Source: Dryococelus australis
Lineage: Eukaryota > Arthropoda > Insecta > Phasmatodea > Phasmatidae
Length of the DNA stretch: 64,000 bases
Direction of reading: 5' to 3'
Assembly (NCBI GenBank): GCA_029891345.1
Contig: CM057009.1
Coordinates: 210,856,709-210,920,708, forward strand
The position numbers were made by a program, and so were the translations under genes. How positions within the stretch are numbered: the first letter of the stretch is position 1; the number at the start of each line of letters is the position of its first letter. Positions 22,858-31,429 of this stretch are shown here, piece after piece. Under the pieces are notes generated by a model that saw only the letters and a program-made list of their open reading frames with translations, ran no database searches and was not told the DNA's origin.

Positions 22858-23850
22858 ATGAAGGATTCACGGGGTGTTTCTCGAGTGCAATTGCTCATCG
22901 AGAAGTATTGAAATTATAAAAAGAACCATGCGGCAGAATATGGAGAAAAAAAAAGCAAGAAAAAAGATCTACCATTAATTCTTGAATTACAAAATATTGG
23001 CAAAAAAGTAGAACAAGTGAAGAAATCAAAAATTTAATAACAGCACTAGTACCTGTTGCTGCAAAAAATTTAGATTATCCACCAACACCAGAAGAAAATT
23101 CATTTGAAAGAGAAGTATCCCCAAAATCACCAATGGGTGTTACTCCACTAAAAAATTTACCACCTATAGCAGGTGTTTCTACTACATAAATCTCGGAAAA
23201 TATATTTCCAAAAATATTAAATGTTATTAATGATAAATTTGGTTTAAAAGGAGATGAGCAAGGTTTTAAAATCGGAGATACAAAAGTCAAAATAGATAGC
23301 GATTTTCTATTTGTCAAAGATAAAAAATATGAATTAACAATATGCCTTACTAATTTTTTTACAAAAAGTAAAAAACATGATCTTGTAGATAAATCCACTA
23401 GTGAAGATAAATTCACTAATGAGGACTACAAAAATTATGCAGAAATTGTTTTATTAACAAATGCAGCACATCAAAATTATGATCCAACTATGAGCATACC
23501 TTCGAGTATAGGTTGGAAGTATAATGAAATAATTAAACCATTTATCATGAACATATAAAAAATTCTCCTAGATCTAGAGAAGGTATAAAAAAATATTATA
23601 GTTTGCCAAAAGAACATATTTGGATGGACGATGTTAGAAAATTAATCCATACATTGTTAATTATTTATGGTGAAGAAAATGCTGGAAATAATTATTACAA
23701 TGAAAAAGTAAGTATAATGAATATGCTAAACAATAAATTTCCTGACTTTGTTGTTACTACCACCAAAGGAATTCCATGTCTAATAAGAGTTTTAAATGTT
23801 ATTCCGCACTCATTTTGGGATTCTGAACACCATGGAAAGGCATTATAAAC
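22858..23850 (+). pseudogene. Polinton conserved protein of unknown function
   Basis: From the ATG at 22858, in divergent orientation to the capsid gene with a 27-base gap, broken frames give a basic N-terminus, a proline-rich linker (about 23080-23190) and an F-K-I-G-D-T-K-V-K-I-D block near 23263-23300. A Y-x-L-T-(I/P)-x-L block and a Y-T/N-x-E-D-Y-x-N-Y-A-E-I block near 23425-23450 come next, then an L-P-K-x-x-x-W-M-D-D-V segment at 23610-23640. I recall this domain order from arthropod and other animal Polinton proteins without assigned function. It sits directly upstream of the PLA2-like gene, as if part of a virion-protein block. At least five stops or frameshifts. Confidence 0.5.
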
Positions 23851-24150
23851 TGGGCATTAAACAATTTAAATTTGCTCGAAATGCATTTGCCAGGTTATAA
23901 TTATTGTGGACCATTTACAAAATTAAATCAAAGATTAGAAAGAGGAGATGCAGGAGTGAATAAACTAGACGAAGCTTGTAAATAGCATGATATTGCTTAT
24001 AGAGACCACAAATATTTAAAATCTAGGCATGAAGCTGATAAAATTTTACAAAAAGATAAAAAATAAATAATGTTAAATAAATATACTCCAATTGGAGAAA
24101 AAATTGCTCCTGCAGCTGTTGCCTCAACAATTATTACAAAAAGAAAATAA
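23851..24150 (+). pseudogene. PLA2-like (parvovirus VP1u-type) protein
   Basis: The frame reads a calcium-loop-like motif (YNYCGPFT, about 23896-23919) and then the helix with D-E-A-C-K, a TAG at 23983-23985, and directly after it the H-D of the catalytic dyad (23986-23991), A-Y, and a charged helix ending at TAA 24064-24066. The same frame continues with an alanine-rich tail to 24150. This is the arrangement of secreted and parvoviral phospholipases A2, a domain also seen in Polinton-like viruses, where it is thought to act on membranes. The two in-frame stops make it inactive here. Toxin-type or entry function is inference only. Confidence 0.6.
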
Positions 24151-24208
24151 GATTTTGGAATTAAAATGTTTTATTGAATATATGTATTTTATATTTTACT
24201 TATGTAAA

Positions 24209-24600
24209 TGAAGATAAAAAGCTTAACTTTCGATATACCCATTGATCAATTAAGAGATTTGGGTATAGATTAATTTTTAACAAAAGATCAACTTGAGCAA
24301 AAAAATAAAAAAATTCAAAGAAGGCAAAGGTTTCTTGCTAACCTTGGCATTGCCAATATTTAAAAAAAAAATATTAAAAGAAAAAGCCGGCAATGGTTTA
24401 CATCATGCAGGAATTATCCCTCTCATAGTTGCTGCTTTAACTGGCCTTGGTGTTTTAGTAGTAGTAGTAGTAGTAGCTACTTCAATTTATAATTCTGTTG
24501 AACAAACTAAAAAAAAATAAAAAAGAATTAGAAGAACAGAGACACGATTTAGCAATGGAAAACAAGGCTGGTAGTGGTGTAGTTGCGAAAAAAGGAGGAT
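24209..24600 (+). pseudogene. Hydrophobic virion-core-like protein upstream of the protease
   Basis: A short start (ATG 24209) and a lysine-rich stretch lead to a glycine-flanked hydrophobic helix of about 25 residues (24410-24490: IIPLIVAALTGLGVL then a run of valines). An E-E-Q-R-H-D-(x)-A-M-E block and a glycine-rich basic tail follow. In Polintons a segment of this composition precedes the protease, sometimes in the same frame, and it resembles small basic/hydrophobic core proteins. The valine run comes from a GTA repeat. Three frame changes occur. Confidence 0.45.
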
Positions 24601-24995
24601 GGTCAAAAAAATTTTGCTCCATTGTCCAATATCAATATTGAAAAATATGTAAAAAATAAATAAATATTAAAAATTTCAGAAATGTTTATATGATTGACAA
24701 ACTACCAAAAAATATGGTCAAAAATGAATGTGCCATGGTTAATTTTGATATTTCAGCAAATCCTGGCACTCATTGGGTTTGCTATTTTAAAGGAAACCAT
24801 TATGTATATTATTTTGACTCATTTGGAGGCAATATTCCTAATAATATAATTAATTATTTAAAAAAAAATAATGTTTATTACAATGATGATAGAATTCAGA
24901 ATTTTAATTCTGTTATCTGTGGACATTTATGTTTAATTGTTTTACACCTTTTTCGAGAATTTTAAGTTTAGCGATATAATTTCTATGTTATTAAA
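24601..24995 (+). pseudogene. Adenain-like cysteine protease (Polinton PRO)
   Basis: The clean part (24690-24965) contains the adenovirus-protease pattern: histidine in P-G-T-H-W-V-C-Y (about 24762-24785), the acidic residue in Y-Y-F-D-S-F-G (24807-24827), and the cysteine region C-G-H-L-C-L (24918-24935). The N-terminal strand is readable upstream of 24690 in another frame, from about 24620, so a frameshift near 24660-24690 has cut the gene; a stop at 24963-24965 truncates the C-terminus, which continues for about 30 bases. Known role: maturation cleavage of virion proteins. Its neighbour upstream is the likely substrate-type core protein. Confidence 0.7.
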
Positions 24996-25079
24996 TGAAA
25001 GATATATTTGGGAAACCATTGATTGAATCTTTAAATAAAAACTTTGATAATATTGCTGAAGATTTTTAAAAAATATGGA

Positions 25080-26075
25080 CATTAAAAATGCAATTCAAGT
25101 GTTTCTTCTTTACAAAGTGAGTTAAGCACTTGTTTTGGCTTTACATAATGGTATGTTTCTTTTCTGAAGCGAAGAATTGTTAATATAGCTGACCCCATTG
25201 ATGGAAAAGATGTAGTTAACACAATATTTTAAAATTAAAAAATGGCTGATTATGCTTTAAAAGAAGATGTAAATTTACAATTCAATAACACTATTGCTGA
25301 TTATATACAACTAATAAATAATGCAAAACAGACATAAAAAAAAAGAGATGTAGATTCAAATATAAAACTATTGTTGCTGATTATGCATTAAAATAAGATG
25401 TTGAATCACAATACAACACTAGTGTTTCTGATTTTAAAACATATGTAGATTCAAAATATAATACCATTGTTTCTGCTTTACGAGATCAAATAAGTAAAGT
25501 TTTTGTTGACACAATGGACTATGTTTCTATTCAAAATCATAGAATTAATAATATGGCAGATCCTGTAGATGGCAAAAATGCAATCAATAAAAGATATTTC
25601 GATATATATACACACATGCATGCATTACAAAATAATGTTGAATCAAAATACAACACTATTGTTTGTGATTATGCATTAAAAACATATGTAGATTCAAGAA
25701 TCAACACTATTGCTTCTGATTATGCCTTAGCATCGGATTTAGATTCAGTATCTACGGCATTAAAAAAGAATATAGATTCAAGATACAATAATAAATAAAT
25801 AGATGATAAACAGCAAAATTTAAGTCAATCAATTGAAAAATTTAAGAATGGAAAACCTCATATATTTTATTTGCGTGGAAAGTGGAATAAAAATAATAAT
25901 GTTTTTCGCATAGACGATGTTATTTTTTTTTTGATGGATTGTACTGTATAAAATCATTTCTGATAATTTATCCGATGATAACTGTTACTAAGGGAAGTAC
26001 AAAAATTGATTATAGTAAACCATTTGATGTTAACAGAGGTAAGTTTTTAACTATTAAAATTAAAAATAAATAAAT
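25080..26075 (+). pseudogene. Fibre-like repeat protein
   Basis: The region encodes about six copies of a 17-residue repeat of the form N-T-I-V-x-D-Y-A-L-K-x-x-V-D-S-x-x (clearest at 25650-25780). These are interspersed with an A-D-P-V-D-G-K-(N/D) junction motif (25556-25580) followed by N-K-(R/Q)-Y-F-D, a pattern also found in trimeric tail fibres of phages and in fibre-like proteins of Polintons. The C-terminal segment (25845-25960) has no recognised head domain. Frames shift at least four times. The longest clean frame is 25514-25798. A receptor-binding spike is a reasonable inference, unproven. Confidence 0.5.
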
Positions 26076-26140
26076 AATCTAATTATTTTGTTGATGGAAT
26101 GTTGACCACAACAGGAATACTCGTAAAATACAAAGATTAA

Positions 26141-26153
26141 CTCTCTCTCTCTT

Positions 26154-26195
<42 letters not shown>

Positions 26196-26204
26196 ATATA
26201 TATA

Positions 26205-26297
<93 letters not shown>
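26141..26297. repeat. (CT)n then (AT)n microsatellite
   Basis: CT repeats (26141-26194, one interruption) pass directly into AT repeats (26195-26297). Located between the fibre-like gene and the integrase. Confidence 0.95.
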
Positions 26298-26300
<3 letters not shown>

Positions 26301-26303
26301 TAA

Positions 26304-27408
26304 ATGGAGAACACATGCTGTTTGAAATGCAAGAAAGTCACTGAAAATAATATAAAAAATGAAAATACAACAATTGGGCGATTAGTACAGAAAAGTATAT
26401 GCAATTCTAAAACATCAACATCCTTTAAAAAAAAAAAAAAAAATTAGCTAAATGTGAGAGCAGGAATAATCAATGAATTATATAAAACTGCACGAAAAAA
26501 TTTTCCAAGAAGAAAAGTTATTTCATATGGCACTGATGATTTGTGGCAAATGGGTCTTGTAGAAATGGATATTGGAAATTTAAAAGGTATAGCTCGCATA
26601 AATAAAGGCTATAAATATTATGTCAATTATTGATGTTTTTTCAAAGTTTGCATTTTCTTTACCAATCAAAGATAAAACAGCAAAAAATGTAACAAATGTT
26701 TTAAAATATTTTGACAAAAAGAAAACCAAATAATTTACAAAGTGACAATAGCTTAAAATTATATAATAAAATATTTAAAGAACTTATGGAAAAATAAAAT
26801 ATAAATCATTTTTTCTTCTTTTTCTAAATTAAAATCTAGTGTTGTTAAAAGATTTCTTCGAACTTTAAAAAATATAATGTGGAGAAAATTTACTTTGAAT
26901 GGCAATTATAAATGGACAAATTAGTGAAAGACTACAACACAAAGTACAGCACTATTGGTATTTAGCCAATTGAAGTTAATAAAAAAATTGAAAAAGCAAC
27001 AGTTAAAGCAGCCTATGCTACACAAAATTTATTGCAAACCAATTTTGTGTTTACTAAACCAAAATATAAAGTTGGAGATATTGTTCGCGTGAGCAAATTG
27101 AAAATTTTTTTTTAAAAAGGTTGTACTGCTAATTGGTCAACAGAATTGTTTACTAGTTGTAAAGTTTTAAATTTTGATATACCAACTTACAAATTAAATG
27201 ATACAAAATGAGAAGAAATAATGGGTAGTGTTTATGAATACAAAATTATGAAAACTAACTATCCTGATGACTATTTGGTCAAAAAAATTTAAAAACTAAA
27301 GGCAATAAAGTGTCACCTAAAGCAGACTCTGCTGCGCAAATTTATGTAAAGTGGTTGGGTTTTGATAATTCTTACAACTCTTGGAGTAAGAAAACAGATG
27401 TACTGTAA
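26304..27408 (+). pseudogene. Polinton integrase with C-terminal chromodomain
   Basis: The ATG at 26304 opens a C-x-K-C zinc-binding-like N-terminus. A Y-x-x-A-R-K-N-F-P-R-R block follows near 26480-26510. The first catalytic region (26535-26575) reads L-W-Q-M-G-L-V-E-M; family members have D where G stands (26553-26555). A V-I-D-V-F-S-K-F-type strand follows at 26625-26650, then the second aspartate in Q-S-D-N (about 26735-26746). The glutamate block has lysine in its place (26847-26849: V-V-K-R-F). The end (27300-27408) is a chromodomain, with Y-V-K-W-L-G-F-D-N-S-Y-N-S-W visible. The chromodomain is known in Polinton integrases and could target chromatin. Multiple frameshifts; dead copy. 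Confidence 0.75.
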
Positions 27409-27439
27409 AATGCTTTATATTTTATTTATAATTAGCTTC

Positions 27440-28292
27440 TTACTCAATTTGATGAAGATTATTTATACCATTAATTAATTGTTGTTGAGTATAATTATTT
27501 CCAATGATGTTAAAATAGTTGCGAAAACACTCAATGTTGGCATTCACAGTTTCTTTCATTCTTTGGTATAAATTGATAGAATTTGGAACACATTCAAATC
27601 TCAATAATATGTCACAATTTGGATGTATATCTTCGATTCTTTGCAACCATTTTCAAGGATTTCTTCCTGAGTTCTAATCACATAATAATCATATTAATCA
27701 TATTCACAATCCACATCGAACAATTCTAGATGAATAAAAGTTGGATTTAAATTATGGTTTTGTGTTTGTGGTAAAACATGAGGGGCCATATCTCTAATTT
27801 CTTCATTTCTGGGATTTATTACATTATCAACTGTTTGTGTTAAATTTTCAATATGACCATCTTTAATTTTATTTAAATATTTTTAATGCTCCAGTTGGCC
27901 TTTGCATAAATGTATTATATTTTTTTAAATCTTATATTCACCATGTTTTCTAATTGAAGGAATAACTTCTTGTGTAACACATTTTTTATTTTTTTTATTT
28001 TTTAGCAATTGGTAATTTTGAGCTCATAGTTAGATCATAAAGGCCATATTCTGTGATAAAAATTGTATTTTTTTCATTATATGTTAGGGTAGGTGTTTTG
28101 TCTCCCCTACTAATAGCTTCTAATTTAGCTTTATCTTCCACATCTATGTGTGTTTTGATAGTATCTTTATATTCTAAAATTTCAGCAACATCTTTGGCTT
28201 TAAACTATGGATTATTTTCCTCATTAACAATCACAGAAACTCGTTTACCAGAGTAAATAAGCTCGTTGTTAAGTGTCTAGAATTGACTCAAT
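27440..28292 (-). pseudogene. BRO-N domain protein, copy 1
   Basis: On the minus strand, the BRO-N pattern reads from about 28292: an E-S-I-L-D start (the ATG has become ATT), V-S-V-I-V, then F-K-A-K-D-V-A-E-I-L-E-Y near 28160-28200. Next come I-D-V-E-D-K near 28125-28145 and I-F-I-T-E-Y-G-L-Y-D-L near 28030-28070. Beyond frame breaks, a C-terminal region ends at a stop at 27440. BRO-N proteins are DNA-binding proteins common in baculoviruses, other large DNA viruses and phages; function here is unknown. A tandem copy is at 28430-28778. Confidence 0.65.
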
Positions 28293-28429
28293 TTTTATAT
28301 GCGAAAATATGCGCAAGTGAAAATGGCAAGTTGTAATAAGTGTTTTTATTAAGATTCTTTTTTATGAAGAAAATGAAAAATTGAAGAAAATAATTTTACA
28401 AAATATAGCAGATTTTTCATTGCCTCTTA

Positions 28430-28778
28430 AGGGCGTCTGCCAGATGCTCATTCAGTTTTCTAATAAAATAGTATCATCTTCATCAATACTTTTTCTATAA
28501 TTAAATAGCCCTTAAGGAGTTAAATAATAAAACCCATATTCATTGCTAACATTTGTGCCCGAATGCAAGTGTAACTGCGAGTTACACTCCATTTTTTTAT
28601 AATATTTAATGTGTTTTTCTCTAACATTGTCCATTAAAGATTTTCTGGAATTGGAATATTCTAAAACATAAATACCTTCAGCTTTAAACTAAGGATTATC
28701 TTCTTCATCAATAATCATAAAAACTTTTCTACCATTGTAAATAAGTTTGTTGTTATTTATATCCAGAATTGATTCCAT
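28430..28778 (-). pseudogene. BRO-N domain protein, copy 2 (partial)
   Basis: Minus-strand ATG at 28778 followed by E-S-I-L-D-I-N-N-N-K-L-I-Y-N-G and M-I-I-D-E-E-D-N-P, closely like copy 1, then a stop, F-K-A-E and L-E-Y. The second half of the domain is shortened, with an E-Y-G-F-Y-Y-L-T block near 28530-28560. The 35 bases upstream of the start are similar to those upstream of copy 1, so promoter and gene were duplicated together. Truncated by about 28430. Confidence 0.55.
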
Positions 28779-29386
28779 TTTTATTTACGAAACTATGCGT
28801 AAGTGAAATTGGTTAAATTTTAGTAAAATTTTTCAGTTGCTGCATTATCTGCAAAAGATTTGATGTGGGGATTAGAAATTTGATTGAATTTACTATGAAA
28901 TTGGTTGAAATTTAGTTAAATTATTGAGTTGCGCCAAGATCTGCGATAGTCTTCTACTGAATTTACTAAAAAGTGTACATAATTGAAAAAGACAAAAGGT
29001 TTATGAGCAAGCTAATGCTGTGCCAGGGACCTAATGTTTTTGGAGTTTACAGATATCTCTATTGTGCCAGGGACTCCATTTTTAACTTTTCCTGCCATAT
29101 TTTAGGACCAGCAAAACTCCAATTGGAGAAACCCATCACCTCATCCACCGGCCGGCCTTTTTTTATTTATTTTTTAGTGGAGAGGTGATGGATTTTTTTT
29201 TCTTGTACTCTCTCATAAGCTGCAGGTGCCCTGCACCATATGAGGAATACACACATCATTTTTTGCATTAATACTCGTATACAGAATATATGGGCAAGAG
29301 AAATGAAATGGTTTGGCCCAAATTTTGAATGGTTTTGGTGATAATTTAATATTGTGGGCGCCTTTCAACACAATTAAATTTCCTTT
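28779..29386. other. Non-coding AT-rich spacer in the Polinton
   Basis: No conserved frame seen. A short phrase (gtgccagggac) occurs twice, near 29010 and 29064, and a CCGG-rich palindrome lies near 29148-29156. Part of this stretch looks unlike the AT-rich Polinton flanks and may be a small insertion. Confidence 0.35.
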
Positions 29387-29452
29387 CAACTAAGGATCGA
29401 ACCCCGAATCTCGAGTTACAAACCAAGCACCCAACCACTGAGCCAAAGTGGC
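29387..29452 (-). repeat. tRNA-like sequence (SINE head or tRNA pseudogene)
   Basis: The minus strand reads an A-box (TGGCTCAGTGGTTGG) and, 38 bases after, a B-box (GGTTCGATCC) in the right order and spacing. The middle resembles the anticodon arm of tRNA-Thr(TGT) with a TTTGTAA loop. The acceptor stem does not close, so it is not a functional tRNA. A tRNA-derived SINE head is the best guess; I saw no body or tail. Confidence 0.5.
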
Positions 29453-29455
29453 TGG

Positions 29456-29930
29456 GTGAACGAGAAGCTGATAAAAATTCTGCATTTGGTGAGCTACAAT
29501 GTTAATAATGGGAGTGTTCGATGCTTGGCAAGGAAATATAATTTTATTCACTCTTGCTGCGTGAATTCACAACTGTGTTCTCTGCTAGGAGTAAACTTTC
29601 TGCATCTTCACTTGTCGAGAGCAGCATGGCTGAGATATCCACATTGCATGATAACATATTTCCTGTTGCGGACAGAGCACACTGCGAGCTCAACGAGGAA
29701 AACTTGCACCACCAGAACACACCGCAGTTCGGTTGCAAACGAGAGTGTAGATATGGTTTTTTTTCTCACTACGAGAGTGTGCTGAAGTTTAGTTGTGGAC
29801 GTGAGTGTATATAGCCTTTTTTCTATCACTGCAAGAATGTGCTGCAGTTCAGCAAATGATGTAGATAAGCTAATTTGTAAAATTTCTTGCTAGTCGCAGC
29901 TGCGCAACTACACAAATATTGAAATCACAA
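29456..29930. other. Short-repeat region without a gene
   Basis: Near 29738-29860 a phrase of about 50 bases (a-c-g-a-g-a-g-t-g-t-g-c-t-g followed by a T-rich run) is repeated two to three times with changes. More G+C-rich than the surrounding Polinton, so possibly a foreign fragment with the tRNA-like block. Frames here show no motif. Confidence 0.35.
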
Positions 29931-29939
29931 AAGAGAGCG

Positions 29940-30612
29940 TTAAAATATGAAATTTTTTATTTGATTACGATATTGCCCACTGTTCATTTTTCTACTCAAA
30001 TCTAATGTTAAAAAAAAAAACATAATTTTTGTTCCAGCACAAGGCAATATCTCTTTAAATTTCTCAAAACTCATATCTCCTCCAACAAAATCGCAATATA
30101 TAAATTTCAAATTTGTTTCATCTTGTCGAAAATTTGTGTTATCTCATACTAATTGCTTGGGGACTCTGGAATATGTCTGCACAAGATAAAAAACATTGCT
30201 ATTTTTATGCCAACCTCTAGTAAAATATTTGCAGACTACATCTTGCTCATCCAATATTACAGCATCAAAAATTACGAGAGAATTATTTTCACATTGATCT
30301 AGTGAAACCATTTCACCATTGCTACTTTAAAAATAAGCCATTTGTTCATTGAATATTCTAGATATAACTTTAAAATTGTCTTGTAATTGAATATATTTTG
30401 GTTGATTCAAAGTTTTCGAGCAAACATAGAGTTTATAAAAATTTAGCCATCCTGTCTTATAAAAAAAAATTAATTATTAAATTTGTCTTCCCACGGTTGC
30501 TTCGTCCTACAATCAACCCTCTAATATTATTAGGCAATAATTCACCTTTTTTTTTATTCTTGGAAGTTTCCTCAGAAATTAAAACATCAACACCCCAGTC
30601 AACTTTTTTCAT
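29940..30612 (-). pseudogene. A32-type DNA-packaging ATPase
   Basis: The minus-strand ATG at 30612 opens a frame with a Walker A loop, G-R-S-N-R-G-K-T-N, near 30500-30525. The Walker B strand (I-F-D-A-V-I-L-D-E) lies near 30260-30295 after frame breaks. A sensor-type segment near 30130-30210 and the F-V-G-G-D-M-S-F-E-K-F-K-E-I block near 30055-30100, characteristic of Polinton/NCLDV packaging ATPases, follow; the stop is at 29940-29942. Known role: pumping DNA into the capsid. The Walker B acidic pair is partly retained. At least three frameshifts; dead copy. Divergent with the minor-capsid-like gene, 25 bases between starts. Confidence 0.7.
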
Positions 30613-30637
30613 TTAATTACAATAATTTTTGTAATAA

Positions 30638-31336
30638 ATGGATAATAATAAATTTTTCAAGTTAACAAACAACAGTTCTATTCTTAAGAAGAAACTTCAC
30701 TACAATATAATTCATAAAGATAAATCGATAGCATTAGCACGTTTTCATGCAAAATTCTTAACTCCAAACATAGAGAATAATACTATAACTACAATAGAAA
30801 AACTTAGTCTTGTTGATAAAAATACAGTTATCACAATCCCCAGATACCAATATGATGTTGAATCTTTGAAAGAAGCTATAAAATTAATTGAACCATTTAC
30901 AACAAACTACACTGAATTAACAGACAATGTGAAAAATAGAATAACAATTAAAACCAAGTTTGATATTACACTTGATGATCACTTATCTGCTATTATCGGT
31001 TTTGAAAGATCATTAACTACTGAAAAAGACTAAGTTGTCATGGGCACTAAATTGCCTAATTTTAATCCATATAAAACAATCAATGTTCATTGTAACTTGG
31101 CATATGGCATGTTTAAAAAATATGATGAATCTAACCACTTGGTGACTAATATAATTGTTAGTTTTCCACCAAAAACTATGTTTGGTTTTAGAGACTATGT
31201 TATTTATGAGCCTCCATATCCAACTTTTTATAGAATAAACAATGAGCAATTTAACAACATTGTTCTATAAATTAGAGACTAAAAGGGAAAATTTATTCAT
31301 TTTGATGGTTCTGTCAGTGATGTTTTGGAAATTTAA
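30638..31336 (+). pseudogene. Minor capsid (penton-like) candidate
   Basis: One frame runs from ATG 30638 with a stop at 31031-31033, resumes at 31040, and has further stops at 31268-31270 and about 31280 before ending at 31336. It has alternating beta-strand-like hydrophobic patterns, an I-T-I-P-R-Y-Q-Y-D-V-E-S-L-type block near 30835-30870, and an F-P-P-K-x-x-F-G block near 31165. The C-terminus near 31290-31330 resembles the last strand of a protein I recall as conserved in animal Polintons (G-x-L/F-I-x-F-x-G). Position next to the ATPase and compact beta pattern suit a penton-type minor capsid protein. The identity is inferred. Confidence 0.45.
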
Positions 31337-31429
31337 GATGTTTAAAATATTATACTATTTTATTAGAAAGTATATGGGGAACTGCTTGTCCCCCTTAAGA
31401 GGTACATATAATAAAATTGTAAATTTTGA

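Noticed and set aside
26195..26297. AT tract as a replication origin or regulatory element
   Set aside because: Simple (AT)n microsatellite next to (CT)n; nothing further supports a function.
29387..29452. Functional tRNA gene
   Set aside because: Internal boxes are present but the acceptor stem does not pair.
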